A DNA stretch of 64,000 nucleotides from Mucilaginibacter rigui (GTDB lineage: Bacteria > Bacteroidota > Bacteroidia > Sphingobacteriales > Sphingobacteriaceae): the NCBI RefSeq assembly GCF_014773275.1, contig NZ_JACWMW010000002.1, forward strand, positions 558,001 to 622,000, written 5' to 3'. Numbering within the stretch: the first letter of the stretch is position 1; every line of letters starts with the position of its first letter. A model generated the notes under the pieces. It was not told where the DNA came from. It ran no database searches and worked only from the letters and a program-made list of their open reading frames with translations. Below are positions 25,937 to 36,398 of this stretch, one piece after another. The translations under genes were made by a program, and so were the position numbers.

Positions 25937-28552
25937 ATGAACAAAACTTTACGGGTAAATACATACCTGCAGGTGGCCGTTTTTGCTATAGCAACCATAG
26001 CAAGCTCGTGCGCTACAAAAAAGCAAACGGCCGATCGTACCCTCACCTTAAAAACCACAGCTACACCGGGCGGCTCTACCGCTACAGCCACTATAGGCGC
26101 CGGTAAAAAAGAAGGCATCAAAAAATTTAGCGACCTGGTTGGCAAAACCAAAGCCGATGCCGGCCTTTTCAATACTTATAAAATTGATGGGAAGTATTAT
26201 TTTGAAATACCCGATAGCCTTTTAAGCCGCGAAATGCTTGTTGTTACAAGGTTTGTAAAAACACCAGCGGGCTTAAAATCTTTTGGCCAACAATACGGCG
26301 GCGAAGAAGTTAATAATCAGGTTTGGAAATGGCAGCGCCACGACAAACAGATCTTTGTACGCGTACCAAGCTACTCAGTAAGGGCTGATAGTACCAGTGA
26401 TATGTACCAATCTGTAAAAAATTCAAACCTTGACGCCATCCTGGCCTCGTTTGATATTAAAGCCTATAACAAAGACACTACCGGTGTATTAATTGATGTT
26501 ACCGACCTGTATAATGGAGATGTTGCTGCTATTGGCCTGCCAGATAATATTAAAAAACTTTACAAAATTACAGGAGTTGATAATGCCCGCTCATATATTG
26601 ACACTATAAAAAGCTTCCCGCTTAATGTGGAGACCCGTACGCTTAAAACATACCGTGCAGGCGAATCGCCAACTGATAATACCAACGGGGCTTTAACCTT
26701 TGAGTTAAACACATCTATGCTATTATTACCAAAAACGCCAATGAAAGCGCGTTTGATGGATAGCCGGGTTGGCTTTTTTGGCCAGGGCCAAACAGATTAT
26801 GGCACCGATGCCCAAAAAGCAGAAGCAACTGCATACATTCATCGCTGGAAACTTGAGCCTAAAGATGAAGCGGCTTATTCACGGGGTGAATTAGTTGAAC
26901 CCAAAAAACAAATTGTTTATTATATAGACCCTGCTACACCTAAAAAATGGGTACCATACCTTATTGCCGGCGTTAACGACTGGAACAAAGCTTTTGAAGC
27001 TGCCGGGTTTAAAAATGCGATTGTTGGTAAAGAAGCCCCTACCGCTAAAGAAGACCCTGAGTTTAGCACAGAGGATGCGAGGTATAGTGTTTTAAGGTAC
27101 TTTGCATCTGATGTGCAGAATGCATACGGACCGCATATCTCTGACCCTCGCAGCGGCGAGATACTGGAGAGCCACGTTGGCTGGTACCATAACGTAATGA
27201 GCCTGTTGCGTAACTGGTTCTTTATACAAACTGCTGCTGTTAACCCTAATGTACGTATGGCTAAATTTACCGATGCGCAAATGGGCGAACTGATCCGTTT
27301 TGTATCATCGCATGAAATTGGCCATACATTAGGTTTGCCACATAACTTTGGTTCGAGCTACGCTTATCCGGTTGACTCGCTTCGTTCAAAATCATTCACA
27401 GATAAGCATGGCACAGCACCATCAATTATGGATTATGCCCGCTTTAATTACATTGCTCAGCCGGGGGACGGTGTAACCCACCTGTACCCGCAAATTGGCG
27501 AGTATGACCTATGGTCTGTTAAATGGGGTTACAGCTATTTCCCGGGTAAGAAAACGCCAACCCAGGAAAAAGAAATGCTGGATGTTTGGACAAAAGAAAA
27601 AGCAGGCAATCCTTTATACTACTACGGCAGGCAAGGCACATCTATTGACCCGCGTTTACAGAACGAAGATTTGGGCGATAATGCCATGAAAGCCAGTACC
27701 TATGGTATTGCCAATTTAAAAAGGATATTACCGAACATCGAGAAATGGACCTTTCAGAAAGGGGAGGATTATGATGATGTACAAACCTTATATAACGAAG
27801 TTATTGGCCAGTTTAACCGTTACATAGGCCACGTCACCATGAACATTGGTGGCATGAACGAAAACTTTAAAACGTACGACCAAAAAGGCCCGGTTTATGG
27901 TTTTATAAATAAAAATTTGCAGCATGATGCGGTTATATTTTTAAACCAGCAGGTATTTACTACACCAAAATGGCTTATAAATGGCGAAGAGCTGAGTAAA
28001 TTTGATAACGGCGTTATTATAGGCCGTATTAAGGCCTTACAGGTTAACTCGGTAGCAAATGTGCTGAATGCATCGCGCATGGCCCGTATGTTTGATAACC
28101 AATCAAAAAATGGCGCAGCTGCTTATACTGTTGCCGATATGTTTAATGACCTGCGCGGTGGTATATTTACCACAGGCACGCCTGACGAGTTTAAGCGTAA
28201 CCTGCAGCGCGGTTATGTTGACAGGTTGAAAAGCCTGCTTAATGAAGATGCAAGCCCAAGTTTCCCGGGTGCTACATCAGCGCAGTTGGCTGGTATTGGT
28301 TTAACGCCTATAAATATTGCCCTGTCTGACATCAGGCCAATGGTACGTGCCGAGCTTACTAAAATAAGCACATCCCTGCCAAAAGGTAGCGACGCGTTAA
28401 CCACAGCGCATTACGCCGACTTGCGTTTGCGTATAAAAGAAGCATTGTACCCAACCCGCCCTATAGTTAATGTAGCAGGCGGCGGTGCCCCGGGCCGTTT
28501 AACTGACGATGCCCCCCAGACAGATACTGATTGCTTCCCGCAAACAAAATAA
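25937..28552 (+). CDS. Zinc-dependent metalloprotease lipoprotein (DUF5117/DUF4953 type)
   Basis: This is a large surface or periplasmic metallopeptidase, 871 residues. The signal is lipoprotein-type, with the likely lipidated Cys25 in IASSC. The metzincin zinc site is HEIGHTLGLPH: H459, E460, H463, H469, with Gly466. It is followed by the Met-turn SIMDYARFNY. The domain before it (about 45-260) matches the beta-rich N-terminal part of this family. Function is probably protein degradation or processing at the cell surface. A terminator follows directly. Confidence 0.9.
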   Translation: MNKTLRVNTYLQVAVFAIATIASSCATKKQTADRTLTLKTTATPGGSTATATIGAGKKEGIKKFSDLVGKTKADAGLFNTYKIDGKYYFEIPDSLLSREMLVVTRFVKTPAGLKSFGQQYGGEEVNNQVWKWQRHDKQIFVRVPSYSVRADSTSDMYQSVKNSNLDAILASFDIKAYNKDTTGVLIDVTDLYNGDVAAIGLPDNIKKLYKITGVDNARSYIDTIKSFPLNVETRTLKTYRAGESPTDNTNGALTFELNTSMLLLPKTPMKARLMDSRVGFFGQGQTDYGTDAQKAEATAYIHRWKLEPKDEAAYSRGELVEPKKQIVYYIDPATPKKWVPYLIAGVNDWNKAFEAAGFKNAIVGKEAPTAKEDPEFSTEDARYSVLRYFASDVQNAYGPHISDPRSGEILESHVGWYHNVMSLLRNWFFIQTAAVNPNVRMAKFTDAQMGELIRFVSSHEIGHTLGLPHNFGSSYAYPVDSLRSKSFTDKHGTAPSIMDYARFNYIAQPGDGVTHLYPQIGEYDLWSVKWGYSYFPGKKTPTQEKEMLDVWTKEKAGNPLYYYGRQGTSIDPRLQNEDLGDNAMKASTYGIANLKRILPNIEKWTFQKGEDYDDVQTLYNEVIGQFNRYIGHVTMNIGGMNENFKTYDQKGPVYGFINKNLQHDAVIFLNQQVFTTPKWLINGEELSKFDNGVIIGRIKALQVNSVANVLNASRMARMFDNQSKNGAAAYTVADMFNDLRGGIFTTGTPDEFKRNLQRGYVDRLKSLLNEDASPSFPGATSAQLAGIGLTPINIALSDIRPMVRAELTKISTSLPKGSDALTTAHYADLRLRIKEALYPTRPIVNVAGGGAPGRLTDDAPQTDTDCFPQTK

Positions 28553-28574
28553 TATAGTACCTTTTATAAGACAC

Positions 28575-28610
28575 AAAAAACGCCTCTGCTATTAGCCGGA
28601 GGCGTTTTTT
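28575..28610 (+). terminator. Terminator of the metalloprotease gene
   Basis: A perfect 12-bp stem, aaaaaacgcctc / gaggcgtttttt, with a 12-base loop, starting 22 bases after the stop codon. Confidence 0.85.
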
Positions 28611-28656
28611 GTTTTGTAATATTATTTAAAAAGCCGCTGGTCGCGGGCAGCGGGTA

Positions 28657-28929
28657 TTATTTAAGTTGACTTATGTTTTCAAAAAAAGCCGTTTGCAGAT
28701 CTAATAAAGTTTTAACGCTTACTTTCTCTCCATAAGTATCAAAGCATAAAAATTTTGCTTTGGCGTGATCATCATCCTTCCATTTTTCAAAAAAATTAAA
28801 GGTTTCAAAAAAGTAATGGTTGGTGGTTATCTTACTTTTTTTATGCGTTTGCGACGTATTTAGCCTAAAACCAATAGCATCCATCCACTTATGCACTTTA
28901 TTATGCAATGAGCCTTTAAAATTATTCAT
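28657..28929 (-). CDS. Small hypothetical protein, 90 residues
   Basis: I do not recognise this protein. It is hydrophilic, rich in Lys, Phe, His and Asn, and has no signal peptide or membrane segment. The stretch YFFETFNFFEKWKDDDHAKAKFLCFDTYGEKVSVKTLLDLQ looks like a folded alpha/beta domain rather than random translation. It is on the minus strand between two plus-strand genes, with a terminator on its downstream side and 203 AT-rich bases upstream. It is a plausible real but lineage-specific gene. Confidence 0.55.
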   Translation of the reverse strand: MNNFKGSLHNKVHKWMDAIGFRLNTSQTHKKSKITTNHYFFETFNFFEKWKDDDHAKAKFLCFDTYGEKVSVKTLLDLQTAFFENISQLK

Positions 28930-29132
28930 AGGTTAAATGTTTTTAATGTTTAACGAAAAAAACACATCAAATGTTTCGTGCTGAATATAAGGGTTTTAAA
29001 CAAAAGTTGATAGCCAATGTGGATATCTGCAACCTTTTCAGTCACTATAAAGAAAATTATTTCCGCACAAATTAATTTTTGAAACTAAATAAGTACAACC
29101 CCGTACAAGTTGATAACACTGACTAAATAAGT

Positions 29133-29855
29133 ATGAAAAAAAATAGACTTTTAATAATTGCTATGGCATTTTGCCTTTTAAGCGTAAGTGCCTGTAAAAA
29201 ATCTACAACCCCGGGGCCACAAGGTGTGGCAGGCGAAAAAGGAGATAAGGGTTCTACCGGTGCTACCGGCGCAGCCGGCCCACAAGGCGCTACGGGTGCA
29301 ACAGGCCCGCAAGGCCCGGCCGGTGCTACAGGTGCAACTGGCGCTACGGGTGCAACAGGCCCGCAAGGCCCCACAGGTGCGACCGGCGCTACAGGTGCAA
29401 CTGGCGCTACGGGTGCAACAGGCGCTACCGGTGCAACAGGCCCGCAAGGCCCCGTCGGGCCAGCTGGCCCACAAGGCCCTGCAGGTCAGGATGGTGCAAA
29501 CGCACAAAGCTTTTTATTGCTAAATAAAAGTGTCACTTTAACGGGCTTAACCAGGTTTTCTATACCGGCAATAACGGCTGATGTGGTTAACAGTGGTATA
29601 GTGCTTGTTTACTTTAGGGTGAGCGGCACAACTACCGGTTATTATGCTTTGCCATACGCCGAAGCCGACCGTACACTCACCTTATCTAACTATGGCGTTG
29701 GTTATGTAGATATTAAAGCCAACTTTACAGGCTCTAATTTAGATTTCAGGGTTGTTGTAATATCCGGAACATCGCTTACCACTTTATCTGCAACACACCC
29801 CGGTTTAAACGTTAGAAACTTTAATCAGGTAGCATCGGCCTTTCGGCTGAACTAA
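29133..29855 (+). CDS. Collagen-like lipoprotein
   Basis: This is a surface lipoprotein of 240 residues. The lipobox LSVSAC places the lipidated Cys at 21. Residues 28-123 are about 32 uninterrupted Gly-X-Y triplets, mostly GAT and GPQ, so a trimeric collagen-like stalk is expected. The C-terminal region (about 125-240) is beta-rich and could be a trimerising head. Bacterial collagen-like proteins often act in adhesion or spacing at the surface. The coding repeat is built from alternating near-identical nine-base units and is likely to vary in length between strains. A terminator follows. Confidence 0.88.
   Translation: MKKNRLLIIAMAFCLLSVSACKKSTTPGPQGVAGEKGDKGSTGATGAAGPQGATGATGPQGPAGATGATGATGATGPQGPTGATGATGATGATGATGATGATGPQGPVGPAGPQGPAGQDGANAQSFLLLNKSVTLTGLTRFSIPAITADVVNSGIVLVYFRVSGTTTGYYALPYAEADRTLTLSNYGVGYVDIKANFTGSNLDFRVVVISGTSLTTLSATHPGLNVRNFNQVASAFRLN
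29214..29501 (+). repeat. Tandem Gly-X-Y coding repeat
   Basis: Nine-base units such as ggtgcaaca, ggcgctacc and ggcccgcaa alternate through the collagen-like region. The 18-base pair of units recurs several times with few changes, so replication slippage by multiples of nine bases would keep the frame. Confidence 0.8.
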
Positions 29856-29906
29856 GATATTAAGCAATTGTATATAAAAACATGCCGTTGTATGTTTAAA
29901 AATTGT

Positions 29907-29934
29907 AAAAAGCCTTGCATTTGCAGGGCTTTTT
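29907..29934 (+). terminator. Terminator of the collagen-like gene
   Basis: A stem of aaaaagccttgc / gcagggcttttt (one G-U pair) with a four-base loop and T-rich 3' side, 52 bases past the stop codon. Confidence 0.75.
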
Positions 29935-30083
29935 ATTTGGCAGTGTAACAATTCTATTATTTACATATTTAAATATGTAACAATGCTATGATTATTAAAT
30001 ATATAAACCGAATAAAGTGAACATTTGTACAATATGTGCTTGTATAAGCATTTTGTAATATACCCTTACGTTATTAAAATATC

Positions 30084-33041
30084 ATGAAGTACCTTTATTT
30101 AATATTAGCATTGGTTTGCTTAAATATCTACATATCTGCCGCACAAACCGCACGGCCGGTAAGCGGCTCTGTTGTGGATACTACCAAATTAACCCTCCCG
30201 GGCAGTAATGTTAAAATACGCACCGAGCTTGGTGACAGCAGTATTACTATTGCTGATGTTAATGGTAAATTTACCTTTCCATCGGTAAAAGGAAATAAGA
30301 TAACATTAACCATAAGCTCAATAGGTTTTGAAGGCCTGATTAAGCATTATACCTTGCAAGGCGATGGAAAGCCCGTTGTGCTTGACCCAATAGTACTAAG
30401 ATCGGCAACCAAGCAACTGGGCGTAGTTACTATTGTGGGGGTTAACCCAATTGTATTTAAAGAAGATACGGTTCAGTATTCTGTAGCGGCATATAAAGTA
30501 CGCGAAAATGCGCCTATTGAGGATGTGCTTAAAAAGATACCCGGTGTAGATGTTGCAACAGATGGTACGGTATCATCGCAGGGAAAGCAAATTACCAAAG
30601 TACGTGTAAACGGTAAAGATTTTTTTGGGGGTGATGTACAAAGCGCTACTAAAAACCTGCCTGCAGATGTAATTGAAAGTGTACAGATAATTGACGATTA
30701 CGGCGACCAGGCAAATCTTACCGGTGTAAAAACCGGCGAGCCAAATAAAATATTGAATCTTACCATCCGTAAGGATAAAAATTACGGATATTTTGGCCAG
30801 GCAACTGGCGGCGATGGCTCAGACCTGCTACCTAAAGAACCTGGTGTAACTAATGCCAATCGTTACATAGGCTTATTGAATTTCTTTAAGTTTAAAGGCG
30901 ATCAGCAGATCTCGGTACTTGGTAACCTTAATAACACCAACGTTAACACTTTTAGCTACGGTAGTGCCACAGGCGGTGCTGCGGGCGGTGGTGGTTTTGG
31001 CGGTGGCGGTGGTGGCCGTGGTAACGCATTGCGTGGCGGTTCTACGGGTTCTACTACTAATGCGAATGGGATAACAAATGCCCGTTCTATAGGGTTAAAC
31101 TTTAGAGACCAGTGGGGTAAAAATTTATCTGTATATGGTAGTTATAGCTTTAGTAATAATACTACTTTTACCAATTCTACCACATTACAAACCAATAGCT
31201 CGGCCAACCCAAGCACCAGCACACAGCAAAGCCAGGAAACCAGCACACCAACCAACCACAGATTTAACTTTAACCTGGAGTGGAAGCCCGATACCCTCAA
31301 CTATTTAAAAGTTACGCCTACGTTTAGTTATGCAGGTACTGACGTAAACAGTGTTGACAATCAATCTTTAATACGCGACAATGTTACCAATCTGGCTTAT
31401 ACATCAACCACAATTAGTACCTCAACGGCTCCAAATTATGGCTTAACAGGTTTTTTTAACCATCGTTTTAAAAACAGCAAGCGTAATTTAAACATTGGTT
31501 TTAATGCAAGCACCAATAAAAATAATGCGTATGATAATCCTATTAATAACTATACAGTAGGTATCCCAACCGCTCCCGAGAACCAGGTTATTTACACCGA
31601 TAGCCGTACAAATGCTTATGGTGTAAACCTATCATACCAGGAGCCTATTGGTAAGGTATCATTCCTTGAGTTTAATTACGCACTTAACCATACCTTTACA
31701 TCAAGCGATAAAGAAACAGATACTCTTTACACTTCAACGCCTGATTTGTACCACAGGTACGATCTGTTAAGTAATAACTATAATTATACATTTACTACAA
31801 ACCGATTTGGCCTTAACTACCGTATTGTTGAAAAGAAGTATAACTTAACACTGGGTGTTGGTGGACAGCCATCAAAACTTGATGGCGTAAACCTGATGAA
31901 TAATGTATCTACAAGTGTGTCTACATTTAATATCATCCCGGCCGCAAGTTTTAACTATAATTTCAGCCGTAGCCAGTCGTTAAGATTTAATTACAACGGC
32001 AGTAGTAATCAGCCTGCCTTTAACCAGCTGCAACCCGTTACCGATTTCTCTAATGCGTTGTATCCGGTGCAAGGTAATCCTAACCTGAAGCCAGAATTTA
32101 CTAACAATGTATCGTTACGTTATAATGCATTTAGTTTTCAAACAGGCAATATCTTCCTGATAGGCTTAAACTATACCCAAACCGATCATAAAATAGTACA
32201 GAATATTATTAGCTATCCGCCTGAATTTACTGCTGCAACCTTAGCGGCAGACCCTTCTTTGAAAAACTATCAAAACACAACGCTGATCAAATATCTAAAT
32301 TCAGATGGCTACTATTCAGCCGGAGCTAATTTCCTTTACTCTAAGCCATGGAGCCAACGTAAGTATACTTTAATATTTGGCGGCCAGGTAAACTATACTA
32401 ATAACATAGGCTACTCGCAAAGTGTTAATGCTGAAAACGATATTACACCTATTGAAAAAAACATTGCTAAAACTTTAACTTTTGCGCCGCAATTACGTTT
32501 TAGAACGAATATTACAGATGTGATAGATGCAGAGATATTCTCCAGATATTCGCTGAATAAAACCGACAATTCTTTAAACACTCCGTTAACCAATCAAAAT
32601 ACCAATATCCGCTCTCTTGATCTGGGTATCAACGGCAAAAACTATGTGTGGAAAGACTGGACCTTAAGCTACGATTATACCAAAACATTAAACTACGGGT
32701 ATTCAAGCAGTATTAATATTAAAAACCCTAATATTTTTAATGCTTATGTAGAACGCAGGTTTTTAAAAGACCATCGTGGTACCTTACGTTTTGCAGCATA
32801 CGATTTATTTAACGAAAATACAGGTTTCTCTACGGTTACCAACGGCAGCACTGTTACACAAACAAACGTAAACAGGCTTGGTCGTTATTATCTGTTAACC
32901 TTTACTTTCCGCCTGCAGAAATTCTCTGGCAAAACCCCGTCTAATCCAGACAGAGGGGGCTTCAGAGGCGGTGATGGTGGTGGTAACAGGCCTCCTGGTG
33001 GTGGCATGGGTGGCCCTCCTATGGGTGGTGGCCCAATGTAA
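30084..33041 (+). CDS. Outer-membrane beta-barrel protein, SusC/TonB-receptor-like
   Basis: This is an outer-membrane protein of 985 residues. The signal peptide ends near IYISAAQ (21). Residues 23-110 form a carboxypeptidase-regulatory-like beta domain, typical of Bacteroidota TonB-linked proteins. A plug-like region (APIEDVLKKIPGVDVATDG) follows, then a long barrel rich in alternating aromatic strands. There are two low-complexity Gly-rich tracts, at about 293-318 and in the C-terminal 30 residues (GGGMGGPPMGGG). No SusD partner is adjacent and no classic TonB box is obvious, so it fits the OMP beta-barrel family 3 group rather than a nutrient-specific pair. The ligand is unknown. Confidence 0.87.
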   Translation: MKYLYLILALVCLNIYISAAQTARPVSGSVVDTTKLTLPGSNVKIRTELGDSSITIADVNGKFTFPSVKGNKITLTISSIGFEGLIKHYTLQGDGKPVVLDPIVLRSATKQLGVVTIVGVNPIVFKEDTVQYSVAAYKVRENAPIEDVLKKIPGVDVATDGTVSSQGKQITKVRVNGKDFFGGDVQSATKNLPADVIESVQIIDDYGDQANLTGVKTGEPNKILNLTIRKDKNYGYFGQATGGDGSDLLPKEPGVTNANRYIGLLNFFKFKGDQQISVLGNLNNTNVNTFSYGSATGGAAGGGGFGGGGGGRGNALRGGSTGSTTNANGITNARSIGLNFRDQWGKNLSVYGSYSFSNNTTFTNSTTLQTNSSANPSTSTQQSQETSTPTNHRFNFNLEWKPDTLNYLKVTPTFSYAGTDVNSVDNQSLIRDNVTNLAYTSTTISTSTAPNYGLTGFFNHRFKNSKRNLNIGFNASTNKNNAYDNPINNYTVGIPTAPENQVIYTDSRTNAYGVNLSYQEPIGKVSFLEFNYALNHTFTSSDKETDTLYTSTPDLYHRYDLLSNNYNYTFTTNRFGLNYRIVEKKYNLTLGVGGQPSKLDGVNLMNNVSTSVSTFNIIPAASFNYNFSRSQSLRFNYNGSSNQPAFNQLQPVTDFSNALYPVQGNPNLKPEFTNNVSLRYNAFSFQTGNIFLIGLNYTQTDHKIVQNIISYPPEFTAATLAADPSLKNYQNTTLIKYLNSDGYYSAGANFLYSKPWSQRKYTLIFGGQVNYTNNIGYSQSVNAENDITPIEKNIAKTLTFAPQLRFRTNITDVIDAEIFSRYSLNKTDNSLNTPLTNQNTNIRSLDLGINGKNYVWKDWTLSYDYTKTLNYGYSSSINIKNPNIFNAYVERRFLKDHRGTLRFAAYDLFNENTGFSTVTNGSTVTQTNVNRLGRYYLLTFTFRLQKFSGKTPSNPDRGGFRGGDGGGNRPPGGGMGGPPMGGGPM

Positions 33042-33050
33042 ATAAAAAAC

Positions 33051-33084
33051 AAAAGCCATCCGTTAATTAACGGATGGCTTTTTT
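33051..33084. terminator. Bidirectional terminator
   Basis: A perfect palindrome: aaaagccatccgttaa (33051-33066) and its complement (33067-33082), with A and T tracts on both sides. It serves the convergent barrel and response regulator genes. Confidence 0.85.
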
Positions 33085-33104
33085 ATGCTTAATGTTTTAT
33101 TTTG

Positions 33105-33476
33105 TTAATTAACCAGTACAGAGTTGATAACCCTTTCCAGATCTTCCAGGTCAAACGGTTTGGCCAGGTATGATTCGGCACCTGCATGGTCGGCAAGTAG
33201 TTGAATATCACTGTTGGCAGAAAAGTACACTACAGGGATCTGCTTTAGTGTTTCATCTTTTTTTAGGGTTTGGGTAGCATTAATACCCCCCACATCAGGT
33301 ATCCAGTTATCCATCAATATTACATCGGGGAAAATACCGGCAACTTTTTCAATAATATCATTGCAATCTGTAAAGGTGTGAACCTCCCATCCCTGCTCTT
33401 CTAAAATATAACTACAAATAGATAGGATGTCCTCATCATCGTCAAAAATGATGATCTTTTTTACTTTGTCGCTCAT
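33105..33476 (-). CDS. Single-domain response regulator
   Basis: This is a stand-alone receiver domain of 123 residues. The acidic pocket is FDDDED (11-16), the phospho-acceptor is D56 in VILMDNWIPDVGG, and the conserved Lys lies in LAKPFD. No output domain is attached, so it probably acts by protein contact, like CheY or Spo0F, or within a phosphorelay. No kinase gene is adjacent; the kinase at 53.8 kb is an unlinked possibility. It is monocistronic, with a terminator shared with the barrel gene. Confidence 0.93.
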   Translation of the reverse strand: MSDKVKKIIIFDDDEDILSICSYILEEQGWEVHTFTDCNDIIEKVAGIFPDVILMDNWIPDVGGINATQTLKKDETLKQIPVVYFSANSDIQLLADHAGAESYLAKPFDLEDLERVINSVLVN

Positions 33477-33597
33477 GGGTAATGTAGGGGGGTGAAGCTA
33501 TAAATAAGTTTTAAAAAAAGCAAATTTTTTAATTAGAGATATAAAAGCGATGGTGTAATGTTAACCGGAAGGGGAGAATTAAAAGGAACACGACCTG

Positions 33598-34038
33598 CTA
33601 AAGACGGAAGCTGTTATATGCCAGTAGTATTAAAATCCGTCTCTCCCTAATAAACTGGGTTATTAAAAAAAAGATAATGGCTACTAAAAATATCCACTCT
33701 GAATACTCTACCAACCAATAAGTAAATGGCGCGCTGATCAATACCCATTCAACAATAAGTTTTAATCTAAGGTATTTTGTGTTGCTGTTCATCAATATCA
33801 GATCCAGCAGTAACATGCCTATTAAGAATCCCGTAAAGCAAATGCCGCCATACAGTACAATTGTACATACCGCCATAATAAGCATTTGTACAAGAGCCGA
33901 GCCCCCCGTTTTGAATACTTCACTAATTACTACAAACAGGTACGTGCCTAATGCTATACTCAATACGTTTATCCAGTTTGTGAAGTATATTTTAAACTTA
34001 AGTGTAATAGCACCTGTTATATTCTGTTCCTTTTCCAT
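33598..34038 (-). CDS. Membrane protein of unknown function
   Basis: The predicted protein has 146 residues with about four hydrophobic segments (about 20-40, 48-75, 90-105, 110-130). I recognise no family motif. Its ATG overlaps the stop codon of comM by one base (TAATG), so the two genes are translationally coupled. The last residues (RERRILILLAYNSFRL) are basic and cytoplasmic. Confidence 0.7.
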   Translation of the reverse strand: MEKEQNITGAITLKFKIYFTNWINVLSIALGTYLFVVISEVFKTGGSALVQMLIMAVCTIVLYGGICFTGFLIGMLLLDLILMNSNTKYLRLKLIVEWVLISAPFTYWLVEYSEWIFLVAIIFFLITQFIRERRILILLAYNSFRL

Positions 34039-35576
34039 TACCCTGCCCAGCCTTCTCTATCCAGGCTCCTAAAATGGATGGCTTCGGCCAGGTGTTCTAA
34101 TAATATTTCTTCACTACCGGCTAAATCGGCAATAGTGCGGGCAACTTTCAGGATGCGGTCATAAGCGCGGGCAGAAAGGCCCAATTTTTCCATTGCTTTT
34201 TTTAACAGCGTTTGCCCAGCGGTGGTTATCTTACATACATCTCTTACCATTTGCGGGCTCATTTGTGCATTGGCGTGCAGATCGGGCCGTTCGCCAAACC
34301 GTTTAATCTGTACCTCGCGGGCTTTTATCACCCTGTCACGTATCAGTTCACTTTTTTCGGCCAAACGTTCTGATGATAGCTCATTGAAATTTACCGGGGT
34401 TACTTCCACATGCAGGTCAATCCTGTCAAGCAGCGGCCCCGAGATCTTGCTTAAATATTTCTGCACCATACCCGGCGGGCAAATACATTCTTTTTCGGGG
34501 TGATTATAGTACCCGCATGGGCAGGGGTTCATAGAAGCAACTAACATAAAGCTGCTGGGGTAATCAACCGCAAACTTGGCGCGCGATATAGTTACCCGGC
34601 GTTCTTCAAGCGGCTGTCGCATTACTTCAAGCGCGCTGCGTTTAAATTCAGGCAGTTCATCCAAAAACAATACGCCGTTATGTGCCAGCGAGATCTCGCC
34701 CGGCTGCGGGTTAGTGCCGCCGCCAACCAGTGCTACATCACTTATCGTATGGTGCGGCGAACGGAACGGCCTCGTGGTCACCAGCGCATCGGCAGCCGAC
34801 AGTTTACCGGCTACAGAATGGATCTTGGTAGTCTCTAACGATTCGTGCAAGCTTAGCGGTGGCAATATAGATGGCAGCCTGCGTGCCAGCATGGTTTTAC
34901 CTGCCCCGGGCGGGCCTATCAGTATCACATTATGACCGCCTGCTGCGGCAATTTCCAAGGCACGTTTAATGTTCTCCTGCCCACGTACTTCGCTAAAATC
35001 ACTGTCGTAAGCGGTAAGGCTGTTGTAAAATTCATCGCGGGTATTAACAACCTCAGGTAGCAGGGAGGTGTCGCCATTAAAAAAGTCGGCTACCTGTTTT
35101 ATATTTTCAACACCATAAACCTCAAGGTTATCTACAATAGCGGCTTCGCGGGCGTTTTGCTTAGGTAGTATAAATCCTTTAAAACCTTCCTTGCGAGCCT
35201 GTATAGCAATGGGTAACGCGCCTTTTATTGGTTGCAGGCCCCCATCAAGCGATAGTTCGCCCATGATGAGGTATTTGTCCAATTCTTCGGCCTCTATCTG
35301 ACCGGATGCCGCTAAAACACCTGTAGCAATGGTAAGATCATAAGCAGAGCCCTCCTTTTTGATATCGGCAGGGGCCATGTTCACCACCACCTGCTGGCGG
35401 GGCATGCGGTAGCCGCAGTTTTTAAGCGCCGATTCTATCCTGAAATAGCTTTCTTTAACAGCTACATCGGGCAGGCCAACAATAAAATATTTGGTACCAG
35501 CCGCAATATTCACTTCAATTGTAATGGTAATAGCCTGGATACCATAAACCGCACTTCCAAAGGTTTTAACTAACAC
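34038..35576 (-). CDS. comM: ComM/YifB family Mg-chelatase-like AAA ATPase
   Basis: ComM is a hexameric AAA+ helicase that promotes branch migration during natural transformation. The 512-residue protein has an N-terminal Lon-protease-like fold (about 1-170, [10 protein letters not shown] and [14 protein letters not shown]). The Walker A motif is GPPGAGKT at 221-228, with FLDELPEF as Walker B. A cysteine-rich insert, [18 protein letters not shown], and a C-terminal Mg-chelatase-type helical lid ([19 protein letters not shown]) follow. Whether this organism is competent cannot be told. A membrane protein gene is coupled downstream. Confidence 0.94.
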   Translation of the reverse strand: MLVKTFGSAVYGIQAITITIEVNIAAGTKYFIVGLPDVAVKESYFRIESALKNCGYRMPRQQVVVNMAPADIKKEGSAYDLTIATGVLAASGQIEAEELDKYLIMGELSLDGGLQPIKGALPIAIQARKEGFKGFILPKQNAREAAIVDNLEVYGVENIKQVADFFNGDTSLLPEVVNTRDEFYNSLTAYDSDFSEVRGQENIKRALEIAAAGGHNVILIGPPGAGKTMLARRLPSILPPLSLHESLETTKIHSVAGKLSAADALVTTRPFRSPHHTISDVALVGGGTNPQPGEISLAHNGVLFLDELPEFKRSALEVMRQPLEERRVTISRAKFAVDYPSSFMLVASMNPCPCGYYNHPEKECICPPGMVQKYLSKISGPLLDRIDLHVEVTPVNFNELSSERLAEKSELIRDRVIKAREVQIKRFGERPDLHANAQMSPQMVRDVCKITTAGQTLLKKAMEKLGLSARAYDRILKVARTIADLAGSEEILLEHLAEAIHFRSLDREGWAG

Positions 35577-35797
35577 GTGATAGATTTTTGTTATCCGAAA
35601 GATATAGAATTTATTTGAGGGGTGGAGGAGATTTTTCTTTCTTGCAGAGATCCGAATGGTAGTTGCACTCTATTTTAAAGCACCTTATGGGGGCGTGCCA
35701 TAAAAAAAGAGTATTGCCTTTGGCCTTGAGCCTCCGCTATATCTGATGCGGCACGTCTGTTTAACAGCTCATTACCCGTTTAAACACGTAACATTTT

Positions 35798-35820
35798 CTA
35801 AGTGTATCTGTAACACTTAG
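35798..35820. other. Short hairpin upstream of the cupin gene
   Basis: Arms ctaagtgt and acacttag (8 bp, 7-base loop) lie about 40 bases before the cupin start. It may be an operator or leader hairpin. The rest of 35577-35860 shows no gene. Confidence 0.35.
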
Positions 35821-35860
35821 CGCAAAACCTCCGTCATATCATTACCAAAACGTTAATGCA

Positions 35861-36304
35861 ATGATACCTACTATGAACTATAACCAGCCCCAAGCGGGCG
35901 AAAATATAGAAATGACCGGGACGCGCAAAAGTGTGATCCTGAGTACTGAATGCAGCGGAGGCCACCTAACTATTATTGAAGAAGAGATAAGTGTAGGCGT
36001 ATGCTCTACACCCCATGTTTCTACCCGCGAAGACAAAGTGATTTTTGTTGCCGATGGCAAGTTTATACTGTTTGCCAATGGAAAAAAATACGAAGCCGAA
36101 AAAGGATGTAATATTTTTATTCCACGTGGTGTGTTGCATAATTTTAAGAATGCAGGCACCCAAACCGGTAAATTGCTGATAACTATTACTCCTTTTGGGC
36201 CTGAAAATTTTTTAAAAGACCTGTGCCTTAGCGTTAAGGTATTTGGGAAGGACCCTGCTGTAATGCGCGATGTGGCTAAAAGAAATGGGGTAGTTTTGGC
36301 TTAA
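35861..36304 (+). CDS. Cupin domain protein
   Basis: This is a single-domain cupin of 147 residues. The two cupin motifs are visible: HVSTREDKVIFVADGKFILFANG at about 46-68 and the second, IFIPRGVLHNFKNAG, at about 85-99. The histidines and Glu suggest a metal site. Cupins of this kind are either small enzymes or metabolite-binding proteins, and nothing in the context identifies the substrate. The start could be the ATG at 35861 or the one at 35873 (MNYNQPQAG). It is convergent with the next gene across a terminator. Confidence 0.82.
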   Translation: MIPTMNYNQPQAGENIEMTGTRKSVILSTECSGGHLTIIEEEISVGVCSTPHVSTREDKVIFVADGKFILFANGKKYEAEKGCNIFIPRGVLHNFKNAGTQTGKLLITITPFGPENFLKDLCLSVKVFGKDPAVMRDVAKRNGVVLA

Positions 36305-36337
36305 GTTATAACAGCTTGGGGCAGAAGTATATTTAAT

Positions 36338-36380
36338 AAAAAAGCACAGAGGCCTAAATAAATAGGTGCTGTGCTTTTTT
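36338..36380. terminator. Terminator between cupin and membrane protein genes
   Basis: Stem aaaaaagcacag / ctgtgctttttt with an inner GCCT/AGGT pairing. It serves two convergent genes. Confidence 0.75.
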
Positions 36381-36398
36381 GTTATATGTGGTATACTA

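Noticed and set aside
29123..29507. Repetitive minus-strand frames rich in Gly-Pro-Val or Cys-Thr-Ser opposite the collagen-like gene
   Set aside because: They are mirror translations of the Gly-X-Y repeat. The plus frame has the lipoprotein signal and a proper head domain.
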